Counted from the first letter of the stretch, positions 27,673 through 38,728 are shown. The stretch: 64,000 nucleotides of DNA from Kordia antarctica (GCF_009901525.1 NZ_CP019288.1:2013501-2077500), one strand, 5' to 3'. Numbers and translations are program-made. The notes: a model not told the origin generated them from the sequence alone.

Positions 27673-29922
27673 TTAAAAAGGATAGCCAATTGCAAAATTA
27701 AAAATTCCGTTACTAGCATCAAATGTATATTTTGTAGTTTCATTTTGTACAGGCGCATGCACTGGCGCTGCCCAATCTAACCTCACAACAAAACCTTGAA
27801 TATCTACACGCACACCTAAACCAGCACCAATGGCAAGTTCATTTATAAAGTTTGACGTAAACTTTCCGCCTGGCAATTCTGAATTTTCATTGCGCAACCA
27901 TACATTACCTGCATCTACAAAAAGTGCGCCTTTGAAATACGCATATAACGGAAAACGATACTCTACATTTGCTTCTAATTTTATATCTCCAGAACGATCA
28001 AAGTAAGAATTCGTGTCTGTACTTTCTGGCGCATACGTTCCTGGACCAATAGATCGTGTTCTAAACGCACGAATACTGTATGGACCGCCTGAGAAAAATT
28101 GTCTAGAAAATGGCAGCACTTCCGAATTCCCATAGGCATATCCAAAACCTCCAGATAGTCTGGTGACTAAAGTTTGCTCATTCCCTAAGTTAAAGTAAAA
28201 ACGTGCGTCTGCATCAATTTTTGCATATTGCGCAAACTCTACACCTAAGATGGTTTTTTTGCCTGAATCATTTTTTGAACTGAATAAACTTAAAGAGTTT
28301 CCAGCGATATCTATGTTTGAACTAAAGTAAAAAGGATTTTTTTTGTTTACATTACTTAATTCATTATACGTGAAATTATATGTTAATCCAGAAATTAATT
28401 GTTGTTCAAAACTGTTTTTTAGAAAAGGGTTATCATTTAAAATAGTTTCAAACTCGGGCGTAGTATTTGTCAATTTTATAAAATTCGTACTAATTGGGTT
28501 TATGGTATGATATGTAGAAGCGTTTGCATTCCATTGGTATCCAAAACTCGTATTGAAACTACTTAAACTGTATAGTTTGCTTCGGTTCAAATATTCAATG
28601 CCTGCACTAATTCTGGTTTTAGGAATATTATATTTAAACTGACCAGACACATCCATTGGGAATAGTAATCTAGGAAAAACAAGATCTGCCGTTAAACCTA
28701 GTTGTGTACTGCTCAAACCTGTATTGTTTGCTTTCCCACCTAATTGCGCTTCATACCCAAATTTCCCTGTTATTTTTAATACTTCTCCACCTTTAAAAAG
28801 ATTTCTATCGGTATAACTCAATGCTAATGCTGGTCCACTAAAGCCATTAGATTTGGCATTTGCTTGCAATTCTGCACTTAATGCGCGTTTATTTAAAGGT
28901 GATAAATACACACTGGTGTTTAAATAGCCAATGGTATCATTTTCTGAAATAGGTTTTTCTTCGAACTGAACATTTACAAACTTGTACGTGCCAATGGAAG
29001 ATAATCGCCTGCTGGTGGCTTTAAATTTCTTTGGGTCATAGAACTGTCCTTTTTCAAAGAGCACAAATGGACGCAATCGTTCTGGTTTAAAAAACAGCGT
29101 ATCTTGTATAAAATTTACACCTGCAATAGTTGTCGTATCTGCTTGTTGGTAATTGTTAGTTACAGTTGTATTTGGATATACATTTATGGTATTTAATTTG
29201 TACGCTACCAATGCTTTTTTGGGAACATTCTTTTTTAAGCGCAGATATAAATCAAAACGTTTGTTTTTGTATTGATTCGTATCAATTTCAAAAATTAAAA
29301 AGTCGGCATTAAAGTTATAATACCCTTGTGATTTAAGATTGAAATCTATTCGTTCACGTTCAATTTTAAACTTTGCCAGATTAAAACGTTCTCCTTTTTT
29401 AATGAAAGATTCGGGTAAGGTTTTTTGTATTTCCTTGTGAATAGAAAGCGTATCAGTTTCTAATTGATACGTTTCCATGACATAAGGTTGCTTGAGTTCT
29501 ATAGTATAAATAACTTCACTTTTTTTGCTTCCCTTTTTAATTTCAGAAGTTACTTTACTGTAGAAGAAACCTAAGTTTTCTAGTCTATTGAGAATAAAAT
29601 TCTCCGTTTTTTTTATGTCTACATCAGATTGATATACAGGATCTTCTCCTAGTTTTTTATTTATGAATCGGTAGATGAATCCTGGGTTACCGTTTTCCAC
29701 TTTATAGTGTGCTAATAAACCTAACTTTGAGGTATTTGGTTGCGGTCTCAATATAGCTTGAAGCTCCTCTTCTATGATTTTTTGATCTTTTATTTTTTCT
29801 TCGGAATCAATTTTGAAAGTCGCACCTTTGTATAACGTTTCATTTTCTGGTATAAAACGTTTTACACTACAAGAATATAGTATAACTGCAAAAAATAACA
29901 GTATAAAATAGTTTAGTTTCAT
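27673..29922 (-). CDS. tamL: TamL, BamA/TamA-like outer-membrane assembly lipoprotein
   Basis: This 749-residue protein has a lipoprotein signal with Cys at residue 18 (AVILYSC), which distinguishes Bacteroidota TamL from TamA. POTRA-like regions occupy about residues 40-320, and the remainder is an Omp85 barrel with GGPYSIRAFRTRSIG near residue 612 (the conserved barrel lid motif region) and a C-terminal aromatic residue (FAIGYPF). It works with TamB in outer-membrane or envelope biogenesis. Its start overlaps the tamB stop by 4 bp, so the two are one operon. It converges with the glycosyltransferase gene across a 30-bp gap. Confidence 0.93.
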   Translation of the reverse strand: MKLNYFILLFFAVILYSCSVKRFIPENETLYKGATFKIDSEEKIKDQKIIEEELQAILRPQPNTSKLGLLAHYKVENGNPGFIYRFINKKLGEDPVYQSDVDIKKTENFILNRLENLGFFYSKVTSEIKKGSKKSEVIYTIELKQPYVMETYQLETDTLSIHKEIQKTLPESFIKKGERFNLAKFKIERERIDFNLKSQGYYNFNADFLIFEIDTNQYKNKRFDLYLRLKKNVPKKALVAYKLNTINVYPNTTVTNNYQQADTTTIAGVNFIQDTLFFKPERLRPFVLFEKGQFYDPKKFKATSRRLSSIGTYKFVNVQFEEKPISENDTIGYLNTSVYLSPLNKRALSAELQANAKSNGFSGPALALSYTDRNLFKGGEVLKITGKFGYEAQLGGKANNTGLSSTQLGLTADLVFPRLLFPMDVSGQFKYNIPKTRISAGIEYLNRSKLYSLSSFNTSFGYQWNANASTYHTINPISTNFIKLTNTTPEFETILNDNPFLKNSFEQQLISGLTYNFTYNELSNVNKKNPFYFSSNIDIAGNSLSLFSSKNDSGKKTILGVEFAQYAKIDADARFYFNLGNEQTLVTRLSGGFGYAYGNSEVLPFSRQFFSGGPYSIRAFRTRSIGPGTYAPESTDTNSYFDRSGDIKLEANVEYRFPLYAYFKGALFVDAGNVWLRNENSELPGGKFTSNFINELAIGAGLGVRVDIQGFVVRLDWAAPVHAPVQNETTKYTFDASNGIFNFAIGYPF

Positions 29923-32900
29923 TGTTTCGATGTGTCTTTTTTAGTCTTTTCTGCTTCTTTTGTTTTTGCAACTTCTTCTTTGACTTTTTTCGCAAAAAGC
30001 TCTTCAAATTTATTGAATTCTTGATTGAATATTAAAGAAATTCCTGTGAGTATAATTTGTCCATCAATAACATTTTCAAAATCATTTTTACGATACGCTT
30101 TCAATCGCCATCTTCCATTATCATCAAAAAGATATTGAATGTTTACAGTTCCAACCAAAGGCGTAGTTTGTCCTGCATTTTGCGAATTTTCTTGAATATC
30201 AACGCCACTTCCAACTTCTACAATCAGTTTATCATTGAGCAATCGTTTTCTAGCATTTACATCTAATTGTGTTTTATTAGATGGTGCATTTCCTTGGTAA
30301 TCTGTATAACTATTTAAACCAAAATCCAGTTCAATTCCTGAATTTCCTAGTAATTTATTTGAAAAATTATTCAGTTGGTTGGAGAGTACATTATTTGCAT
30401 TGTCTCTCGCAATTGACAATGAGCCACCAGAACTTCCATCGTTTGTAGCAGAAGGAAAAAATTGATTTAATACTAATAACGAAAATACTTGTTTGTTAAG
30501 TTCGTCTTCTTGTGTATTGAGTTGTTGAACTTGCGCATAAACTGCGCCACCAAGTTCTCCTTGATTATCTTTTGGAATATCAAGATTAAAGGAAATTTCA
30601 GGTTTTAGCAATTGCCCTTTTAAATTAAGATACACTAGAAACGGAAGTTTTTGGCGATATTTACTCGTAATATTAGCACTTTCGCTTGTAAGTTTGGTTG
30701 CCATTAGGCCAGATGCAGCAGCTTCTATTTTATAAATAGCTCTAATATCCATGTCAGCTTCTAACGGATTTCCACGCCAAATAATACTACTACCTTGCGC
30801 AATATCAAAATGTCTTTTTACTAAATTATAGAGACTTACTTCGTAATGTCCACTATCTACTTCGTATTTTCCAGAGAGTGACATATCGCCATTTTCAGAA
30901 ATACCAAACTTAAAGTTTCCAGTTCCAGATACTTTTAAATTATCGCCAGAACGCTCATCCACAATAATATTAAAAACAGCTTTTTTTGAAACGGTCAATT
31001 GTGCATCTATATCATATCCTCTTAATACTGCCGTTGATGACACATCATCTTTTTGATTTGTTAGAATATCATCTGGATTTTTTTTATTTACAAAAATGAC
31101 AATGCCTTCTTTCTCAACAAGATTCACTTCATCTTCAGGAATGACATACGTAAAATCTGAAGTTTTATTTACCATTAAACTACCACGTACTTTAGGAAGT
31201 TTCAATGTGCCATTTATAGAAACATCTGCATCGAGATTGACTTTTCCGTAGAACAAATCATTAGCTTCTTTTGTGGAGTTTAGTACTTCAATATTTTTAG
31301 CTTTTAGCGTTAATGCAAATGATGAATTTGATAGGTTTTTTGTAGAAATTTTTCCATCTAAAACAAAAGGATTTTGATTGATGTCCAACATCGTAAATTT
31401 ATCAAAATAAATACCTGCTTCATCTAGTTTTATAGATTCTTTTGGAAGTGTAAAAGATGCATTAAACGCATTAATTGTTAAACCAGCGTCATTAAATTTT
31501 AAAGCACCTAAAAGTTTTGGTTCATTTGTGGAGCCAGTTAGTTTGACGTTCCCTGAAAGATTCCCAGATGTTTTTGACAAATACTTTCCTGCAAATTGGT
31601 CTAATGCTTTTAGTTCGAAATTTTTTAAATCGATATCAAAATTAAGTATTGCATCATCTTCATTCGCTATATAATCACCAATAATGGCTACGTTTAAATT
31701 GTCTCCTAAGATTGCTAAATTAAGATCGTATTTAGAAGCATCTACTGATTTCGCATCAAGGTTCAACCTACCGAGTGGCACTTCCACAACTTCCAAATTA
31801 GTTATATTGGCATTGGCTGTTATTCCAGTATCTCCAAAAGGATATTCTACTACAATTTCTCCATTTAGTTTCCCTGAAGCTAGTATTTTTTCTTGATTAA
31901 ATAAACTGGTAATGGTACTTAATTCAAAATTTTTAAAATTAAAACCTACATGTTCAATGGTTTTTCCAGGCAACGTATTGCTAACGGTAATTTGTTGCTC
32001 GTTTTGGCTCAACTTAAAATCTTTGAATCCTAAATAATTTGTAGTATACGTAATCTTATTATCTGAAAGAATAGACCAGTTTTGTTTGTTAAGAATGAAC
32101 CCTTTTGGATTGATATGAAAGCTTATACTATCTTTTTGTTTGGTAATTTCAGAAGCAATTTGAATCAAGGTTTCGTCAGCGTCTTTCGCAATAAAATCCG
32201 TGTATACTATTTGATCTTTCACGTTTCCTTTTAGACTTATTTTTTGAATTGCCAGCGCTCCAGTTTTTAACGAACCAAGTTTGAAATCGAAATCTAACGT
32301 TTCCTTTTCTGCATTTAGTGAAAAATTAAGACTATCAATAATATTTCCGTTATAGGTTATTTTTGACGCAGTTGCATTCGCGATAAGCGAGTTGTTTTCA
32401 GCATTAAAATCTACAGTAATCGCTATCGGATTTAAAGATTCTAATTTGGGTAAGAATAAGTCTTTAAGAATAGGAGCTTGTTTTACCGTAGCATTAAATT
32501 TCATAGTAATATTTGATGCAACATCAGTTTCGGTAGTTGTAACATCATCCTTAAAATACGTATTAAATTGCTTTTGTAGTTCCGCAATAAGATTTACCAC
32601 ATCGGTGTTTGAAACCAACGAAGCATTTACAGGATTACTTTCAATCTCAAAAGCAGTCGTTTTGTCTGTAAGTTTTGCATAAACAATAATATCGCCCAAT
32701 AAATAAGGTCTATTGTTCCGAACAGAAATTGCATCTTTGATAATTCCGCTAAATGCTAGGTTACTTGTTGAATTACCTACAATATCTGCTTCCAGCTTAA
32801 ATTTTGCACGTACATCTTCTTCGGCAAGTCCAAGTGTTTGAAAGTTGACACCTTTTAAATTTAAAATCGTTTGAATTTTGGAAGCAACCGTATCTAACTG

Positions 32901-34925
32901 AATCAAGTTTACCATTTCAAAATCTAAATTTTCATCTTTGAAGTTTAGGTTCAGATTTCCATTACCATTCGTAATTTTTCCATCTAGTTGCAGTTTTGAA
33001 AAATCGTAGTTATTATAGGATAGTTTTTTAAAATCGGTCTTCAATGTTGCATCTAACGTATTGAGACTGTTTCCTTCGCCATTTATTGTAGTTGTAAATG
33101 AATAGACGCCTAGTTTTTCATTTTTAAGAATTTTGCCAAGTGCTAAATTATCAACAGCAACACTTCCATTAAAAGCAATGGCTTTCTTGTTTTTAAAATT
33201 CCCTTTTATAACAACAGTTCCATCGGAAGTTTTAAGTGTCGCATTCGTTTTAAAATTGGTTAAATTTCCATTAACACTACCTTTTAACTGAAATGTTTCG
33301 GGAACTTCAATAGTCAGTATTTCAGGATCAATAAATGTAAAGGCGTCTTTTTTGTTTGATGTGATATTGAAGTTCTTAAAGTCTAGATGTAATGTATTAA
33401 TATCTAGTGTATTTTTAACGCTTCCTTGGATATTCATCTTTGTATTCGTTCCCCAATTTAATGTCGTTTTAGGTATATTTAGGTTGCTTAAAGTACCATT
33501 TAGCTTTAGCGAACCTATTATTTGCTTCTTTGAAAGTTTCGTTATATAGTTATTATTTTTTAGTTCAGGTAGGAAGAAAAAAGCATCTTTTGGGTTTACA
33601 CTCAAACTCGGAATCGTTGCAGATAATCGACTTAAATCTGGATCTTTAATAAAAGTATTTATTGAGTTATAATTGACAGAAACATTACCAGAAATACTAT
33701 TATTATTTGTGCGAACAGAAAGATTTTTTAAGATTGTTGACGTGTTATTTAATGCTAACTGCGCACCAAAATTTTTCAATTGAAATCCACTTCGATCTGT
33801 AAACGAAATATTTTCTAAAGATGCGCTTGCGTTTCCTGGTTTGTATTCAAATGAATTGGCTTTGAAGTTGAAATCTTCCAATTGAATATTTTCTGCGTTA
33901 AAGACGTTTCTAACGGAAGTTGTATTTCCAGTTTTTGCTGTAATTTCAGTATTCAATAGTTCAATATCGTTAGCCATTATTGTCCAATTTGGCCATTCAA
34001 AATTTGCAGGTTTTACAACAGTTGTTCCAACAATAGGATTTGATTGTTCAAATGTGATAATTGAATTTTTTAGATTGAAATTAGTTAGGTTGACCGTTTG
34101 TGTTTCCAAATCGAATACAGGTATTTTCGAGATTAATTCATCTATCGAAAGATTCATATCTAGGTATTCAGGAACCGAATTATAGGAGATTTGCGTATTT
34201 TTTACATCAAGATTTTGGATAGCTATAAATGGCAACTTGATTACTTCTGCAGTAGGATCGACAGGAAATGGTTTCGTTTGTCGGTATTTTATAACGCCAT
34301 CTTTCAACTGAACACTATTGATGTCAAAATGCATTTGTTCCAAATCGATCGAATTAGTTTCAAGTTTTGCAGTATTTAATTTTACCGCACTTTCAATTCC
34401 TAAAATGGCATCAGTATACGTTAGTTCGATGTTTTTGAAATTTAGCTTTCCTAGTGTAATTTTTAATGCTTCTCCAGATGTTTGAGCAATAGAATCTTTC
34501 GTGGTGAACGTATCAATTAGAAAATCATAATTAAATTTTGAAATACTATCTTTTCTGTAAATATTCGCTTTTAATCCGTCCGATTCCAACGATTTTAAAT
34601 TAAATCCATTGCCTTTTATAAGTGGCATTAAAGCGATGGAAGCTTCTAAGCTTTTAGAATATACGAGCGTATCTCCTTTTTTATCTTCTAAATAGAGATC
34701 TTCAATTATTAAGTTACCAGAAAAAGTAAGATAGAGTTTTTTAATTTCTACTTTCGTATTGGTTTTGTTTGATATGTAATTAGTTACTTTAGTTACAATA
34801 ATGCTTTGTCCCCAAGGACTTCTTATGAATAGTATAAGCGCAATAAAAAGGATAAAAAGAGTTAGAATTGTTCTTTTTACGATTTTCCAAAACAACGCTT
34901 TTTTTGTTTTTTTTTGCTGCTCCAT
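29919..34925 (-). CDS. tamB: TamB-type translocation and assembly module protein
   Basis: This 1668-residue protein has one N-terminal membrane anchor (ILTLFILFIALILFI) and a very long periplasmic part of repeated beta-strand segments of AsmA/TamB character. The C-terminal 350 residues match the TamB (DUF490) domain: GTGNFKFGISENGDMSLSG, YLNLKGQLLKPEISFNLDIP, then NNFSNKLLGNSGIELDFGLN. It is thought to bridge inner and outer membranes as a lipid or substrate conduit. It is translationally coupled to tamL downstream. Length is within the range for Bacteroidota. Confidence 0.94.
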   Translation of the reverse strand: MEQQKKTKKALFWKIVKRTILTLFILFIALILFIRSPWGQSIIVTKVTNYISNKTNTKVEIKKLYLTFSGNLIIEDLYLEDKKGDTLVYSKSLEASIALMPLIKGNGFNLKSLESDGLKANIYRKDSISKFNYDFLIDTFTTKDSIAQTSGEALKITLGKLNFKNIELTYTDAILGIESAVKLNTAKLETNSIDLEQMHFDINSVQLKDGVIKYRQTKPFPVDPTAEVIKLPFIAIQNLDVKNTQISYNSVPEYLDMNLSIDELISKIPVFDLETQTVNLTNFNLKNSIITFEQSNPIVGTTVVKPANFEWPNWTIMANDIELLNTEITAKTGNTTSVRNVFNAENIQLEDFNFKANSFEYKPGNASASLENISFTDRSGFQLKNFGAQLALNNTSTILKNLSVRTNNNSISGNVSVNYNSINTFIKDPDLSRLSATIPSLSVNPKDAFFFLPELKNNNYITKLSKKQIIGSLKLNGTLSNLNIPKTTLNWGTNTKMNIQGSVKNTLDINTLHLDFKNFNITSNKKDAFTFIDPEILTIEVPETFQLKGSVNGNLTNFKTNATLKTSDGTVVIKGNFKNKKAIAFNGSVAVDNLALGKILKNEKLGVYSFTTTINGEGNSLNTLDATLKTDFKKLSYNNYDFSKLQLDGKITNGNGNLNLNFKDENLDFEMVNLIQLDTVASKIQTILNLKGVNFQTLGLAEEDVRAKFKLEADIVGNSTSNLAFSGIIKDAISVRNNRPYLLGDIIVYAKLTDKTTAFEIESNPVNASLVSNTDVVNLIAELQKQFNTYFKDDVTTTETDVASNITMKFNATVKQAPILKDLFLPKLESLNPIAITVDFNAENNSLIANATASKITYNGNIIDSLNFSLNAEKETLDFDFKLGSLKTGALAIQKISLKGNVKDQIVYTDFIAKDADETLIQIASEITKQKDSISFHINPKGFILNKQNWSILSDNKITYTTNYLGFKDFKLSQNEQQITVSNTLPGKTIEHVGFNFKNFELSTITSLFNQEKILASGKLNGEIVVEYPFGDTGITANANITNLEVVEVPLGRLNLDAKSVDASKYDLNLAILGDNLNVAIIGDYIANEDDAILNFDIDLKNFELKALDQFAGKYLSKTSGNLSGNVKLTGSTNEPKLLGALKFNDAGLTINAFNASFTLPKESIKLDEAGIYFDKFTMLDINQNPFVLDGKISTKNLSNSSFALTLKAKNIEVLNSTKEANDLFYGKVNLDADVSINGTLKLPKVRGSLMVNKTSDFTYVIPEDEVNLVEKEGIVIFVNKKNPDDILTNQKDDVSSTAVLRGYDIDAQLTVSKKAVFNIIVDERSGDNLKVSGTGNFKFGISENGDMSLSGKYEVDSGHYEVSLYNLVKRHFDIAQGSSIIWRGNPLEADMDIRAIYKIEAAASGLMATKLTSESANITSKYRQKLPFLVYLNLKGQLLKPEISFNLDIPKDNQGELGGAVYAQVQQLNTQEDELNKQVFSLLVLNQFFPSATNDGSSGGSLSIARDNANNVLSNQLNNFSNKLLGNSGIELDFGLNSYTDYQGNAPSNKTQLDVNARKRLLNDKLIVEVGSGVDIQENSQNAGQTTPLVGTVNIQYLFDDNGRWRLKAYRKNDFENVIDGQIILTGISLIFNQEFNKFEELFAKKVKEEVAKTKEAEKTKKDTSKQ

Positions 34926-35180
34926 TAATATGTTATAAAATAAATAGCATTCGTTTTTTGGTTCGATTTAATTTCATCAAAAACAACTATCTTAAAACTT
35001 AATCAGTCCACTATTACAAGTAAAGATAATTCTCTGCAAAAATAACACAAAACATTCTTAAACTTTGGAATCATATGTATCAACATTTCTTTCTAGACTA
35101 AAATAAATTCTACGGTTTTACCTTATCAACCTTTAGAGTTTGATTTTTAACTTTAGTACTAACTTAAAATTTACAATAGT

Positions 35181-35336
35181 ATGAAAACTAAAAACTTAAA
35201 CAATTTATCATTAAACAAAAAATCAATTGCAACCTTTACACTAACTGGCGGAAGAGCGCAACCAATAACAAATGTGACAAATATTACTTGTGTTGGAATT
35301 TGCGAAAATTCTAAAATTATATGCGATCAAGAATGA
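35181..35336 (+). CDS. Class I lanthipeptide-like precursor peptide 1
   Basis: The 51-residue peptide begins with KNLNNLSLNKKSIATF, which matches the Bacteroidota class I lanthipeptide-type leader pattern (L-x-L-x-K-x-x-I-x-x-F/L). TGGRAQP follows, with a GG that could be a cleavage site. The presumed core has five Thr/Ser and three Cys (TCVGIC and IIC), so Thr-Cys or Ser-Cys thioethers are possible. The gene has a TAACTTTA box at 35148-35155 and its own terminator at 35371. No LanB, LanC, peptidase or ABC exporter lies in the window. It shares a C-x3-C-E-xn-C core with the peptide at 52665-52832. Confidence 0.75.
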   Translation: MKTKNLNNLSLNKKSIATFTLTGGRAQPITNVTNITCVGICENSKIICDQE

Positions 35337-35370
35337 TCAATACATAGATTTTATTTTTATTTATGAAATG

Positions 35371-35406
35371 AAAAAGCGTCACTCAAATAAATGAGTGACG
35401 CTTTTT
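35371..35406. terminator. Bidirectional terminator between precursor peptide 1 and secDF
   Basis: The 15-bp perfect stem aaaaagcgtcactca/tgagtgacgcttttt has a 6-nt loop (35386-35391). T-rich ends on both strands suit the convergent genes on either side. Confidence 0.9.
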
Positions 35407-35439
35407 GTATATAATTGAATTTATATAATACCGAGATTA

Positions 35440-38400
35440 TTAATCTTCAACTTCTACTAATCCTTTGTTGATGTCACCTTTTTTGATAGTATCAAACATT
35501 ACTGGTGTTGCAATGAACATAGATGAATATGTACCTACAATTACACCTACGATTAATGCAAACATGAATCCTCTAATAGATTCTCCACCGAAAATAAAGA
35601 TTGCTAATAATACAACCAATGTAGTTAATGACGTATTCAACGTTCTACTTAACGTACTGTTTAAGGCTGCATTTACAACTTTACGTAATTTCCAGTCTGG
35701 ACGTTCGTTCATAAACTCACGAATTCTATCAAATACAACTACGGTATCATTCAGCGAGTATCCAATTACGGTCAGGATGGCGGCAATGAATGCTTGGTTA
35801 ATTTCCATTGTAAATGGCACATATTTCCACGCAATTGAGAAGATACCTAATACAATTAATACATCATGGAATACCGCAATTACAGCTCCTAATGAGAATT
35901 GCCATCTGCGGAAACGTAATAAGATGTACAAGAATACAACTACTAACGAACCTAATACTGCCCAGAATGAATCTCTTTTGATATCATCGGCAATTGTTGG
36001 TCCAACTTTTACTGATTGCATGATTCCTATTTGCTTATCTTCTGCTCCATCAACGAATCTGTCGTACGTCATGTCTGCAGGTAAGAATTTATTTAATCCT
36101 TTTAATAACATCTTCTTGATTTCATCATCAACTTCAGTTCCTGTTTCATCAACTTTATATTTCGTTGTAATTTTTAACTGATTGTCTCCACCAAATGTTT
36201 TTACTTCTGGAGAGTTTTCAGCACCAAATTCAACTGTCAATTCTTTCTTTACATCTTGCGAGCTTACATTTTCTGCAAAACGTACTTGATATGAACGCCC
36301 TCCAACAAAGTCAACACCTTGATTTAATCCGCTTCCAAAAGTGATCGATCCTAAACCAATTAAGATAACAATTCCTGAAATAACATATGCAATTTTACGC
36401 TTCTTTAAAAATTCAACGGTATTGTTTCTGAATAAGTTTTTCGTTGCTCCTGTAGAGAAATCTAAATTATTTCCTTTAGCAACATACCAATCAACTAATA
36501 AACGAGTGATAAAGATTGCAGTAAATAATGAAGTTCCAATACCTATTAATAAGGTAGTTGCGAAACCTTTTATTGGTCCTGTTCCGAATAAGAATAAGAT
36601 CAATGCTGTTAATCCTGTGGTAATGTTTGCATCAAAAATTGAAGACATTGCACCTTTCCAGCTAAACGCATGCGTAATTGATTCTTGCAGCGTTCTACCT
36701 TTGGCTAGTTCTTCTCTAACTCTTTCAAATAAAAGTACGTTTGCATCCACGGACATACCAATGGTTAATACAATACCAGCAATTCCAGGTAACGTTAATA
36801 CCGCTCCTAAGTTTGCTAATACTCCAAATATTAATAAGATGTTGAATGCTAATGCTACATCTGCAAAAAGACCTGCTTTTCCGTAATAGAATACCATCCA
36901 AATTAATACTAATATTAAAGCAATCATGAACGACATTAAACCACTATCAATAGCTTCTTGTCCTAATGATGGACCAACTACTTCCGATTGTAAAATATCT
37001 GCCGTTGCTGGTAATTTACCTGCTCTTAGTACGTTTGCTAAATCCTGCGCTTCTTCAACCGTAAAATTACCTGAGATTTCAGAGTTTCCACCAGAAATTT
37101 TTCCAGTAGTTACGCTTGGAGCAGAATATACAATGTTGTCTAAAACAATAGCAATATTACCTCGTTCATTGTGTACTTTTTCTGTTAGTTTTTCCCATTG
37201 TTTTGCACCAATACCGTTCATTTGCATGTTTACGTTTGGTCTACCATTACTTGCGTATGATTGTGCTGCATCATCAATTACATCACCTTTCATTTGCGGC
37301 TCTACACCTTTTCCTTTACGTTCACCTGCTAATGCGTAGATACTAAATCTATTTGTTAACGGATCTGGTTGTTTTCCAATAGCAAATCGTACGTAACGTA
37401 ATTCTGCTGGTGTTACTTGCTTTAAAATATCGTTTGATAATAATGCCATTACTTCCGCACTATCTTCTTCTTTTACGGTAGCTATGATTCCACCACCATT
37501 ATTTACAAGTTGAATTTTGTCAAATAATGGGTTTACTACGCTTAATGTATCTTCTGTTGAAGTTAACAACGCTTCTTGCTCGTCACTTTCAGCATCGTCA
37601 GTATCTTCATCTCCTTCTTGCGCGTCGTCAGCTTTTTGTACATCTGTTGAAGCATATGCAGGAAGTTCTTTTAACTTCTCGTTTGCCGTAGCTATGAACG
37701 ATGCAAGCTTTGCATTGTCGTTGTAAGTTGTCCAGAATTCAAGTTGTGCTGTTGTTTGTACTAACTTTTCAATACGAATTACATCTTTCGCACCTGGCAA
37801 TTCAATTAAAATACGTCCAGAAGTTCCTAAACGCTGAATGTTTGGTTGTGTAACTCCAAATTGGTCAATACGTTTGTTTAATACTTCTTTCGCAGAAATA
37901 ATTGACTGATCAATTTTCTTTCTAATTACATTTTGCACCACACGGTCGGAGGTTTCCATTCCATCTTCCAAATCTTGCTCTAATGCTTGCGTAAAAAATA
38001 AATCTGGATTTGCTAATGTTAATCCTTCTGGCTTCAATTCGTCAAACGCTCTAAAGAAAGACTCTACGTAATCTTCTTGTGCTTCCGCTTGTAATACATC
38101 AGCTCTTGCCAACGCTTTAACAAACGTTTCATTTTCTTTATTACTTACCAATCCTGCTAAGATATCTTTTACAGAAATTTGAAGAATTACGTTGATTCCA
38201 CCTTTAAGGTCTAATCCTTTGTTTAATTCTTTTTCCTTTGCTTCGCTGTATGAAAACGTAGTAAATCCGTAATTGATCGGCTCATTTTGATCAATAGAAT
38301 CTAAATATCGCTTTTCAATAAGCTCTCTTTTATCTGTGTTCTCTTTAGAGTCTGCCACATCACCTGCTGGTCTTGGCAATTGTGAAACCGCGTAGACTTT

Positions 38401-38505
38401 TGCGTCGTTTTCAATTTTATTCGTGACAAACGTAAACGATAATTGATAAATACTTACCAATCCGAATAAAATCGCAAATAATTTTACTAATCCTTTATTT
38501 TGCAT
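35440..38505 (-). CDS. secDF: Protein translocase subunit SecDF (fused)
   Basis: This 1021-residue protein joins SecD and SecF, the usual Bacteroidota arrangement. The SecD half has an N-terminal helix, KGGINVILQI, the periplasmic P1 region (VLNKRIDQFGVTQPNI, GNIAIVLDNIVYSAPSV) and membrane helices with GMSVDANVLLFERVREE. The SecF half begins near residue 700 and shows GVDFVGGRSYQV and GYSLNDTVVVFDRIRE. It uses the proton-motive force to assist Sec export. An acidic insertion (DAQEGDEDTDDAESDEQEA) lies in the P1 region. Two smaller genes upstream carry SecD-like segments. Confidence 0.96.
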   Translation of the reverse strand: MQNKGLVKLFAILFGLVSIYQLSFTFVTNKIENDAKVYAVSQLPRPAGDVADSKENTDKRELIEKRYLDSIDQNEPINYGFTTFSYSEAKEKELNKGLDLKGGINVILQISVKDILAGLVSNKENETFVKALARADVLQAEAQEDYVESFFRAFDELKPEGLTLANPDLFFTQALEQDLEDGMETSDRVVQNVIRKKIDQSIISAKEVLNKRIDQFGVTQPNIQRLGTSGRILIELPGAKDVIRIEKLVQTTAQLEFWTTYNDNAKLASFIATANEKLKELPAYASTDVQKADDAQEGDEDTDDAESDEQEALLTSTEDTLSVVNPLFDKIQLVNNGGGIIATVKEEDSAEVMALLSNDILKQVTPAELRYVRFAIGKQPDPLTNRFSIYALAGERKGKGVEPQMKGDVIDDAAQSYASNGRPNVNMQMNGIGAKQWEKLTEKVHNERGNIAIVLDNIVYSAPSVTTGKISGGNSEISGNFTVEEAQDLANVLRAGKLPATADILQSEVVGPSLGQEAIDSGLMSFMIALILVLIWMVFYYGKAGLFADVALAFNILLIFGVLANLGAVLTLPGIAGIVLTIGMSVDANVLLFERVREELAKGRTLQESITHAFSWKGAMSSIFDANITTGLTALILFLFGTGPIKGFATTLLIGIGTSLFTAIFITRLLVDWYVAKGNNLDFSTGATKNLFRNNTVEFLKKRKIAYVISGIVILIGLGSITFGSGLNQGVDFVGGRSYQVRFAENVSSQDVKKELTVEFGAENSPEVKTFGGDNQLKITTKYKVDETGTEVDDEIKKMLLKGLNKFLPADMTYDRFVDGAEDKQIGIMQSVKVGPTIADDIKRDSFWAVLGSLVVVFLYILLRFRRWQFSLGAVIAVFHDVLIVLGIFSIAWKYVPFTMEINQAFIAAILTVIGYSLNDTVVVFDRIREFMNERPDWKLRKVVNAALNSTLSRTLNTSLTTLVVLLAIFIFGGESIRGFMFALIVGVIVGTYSSMFIATPVMFDTIKKGDINKGLVEVED

Positions 38506-38728
38506 TATTCAATATTTTTTGGTCAAATTTTTAAAACGTGCAAATATATAATTTACCGCTTGATTTGACAATTATTTTTATGTGATTTGATTGTAATATG
38601 AATAGCTTTCGTAATCATACCGAAAAGCCATATGTTGCCTGCTTTAAACCGTGATTTTTTTCTCGATTTAAAACATTTTTTCGGGAAGATGCTTTCGTAA
38701 ATGTATTGTAAACTAAAATTCCAATGAT

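Noticed and set aside
35465-36181. 238-codon plus-strand frame opposite secDF
   Set aside because: Antisense to a strongly conserved gene; no plausible domain.
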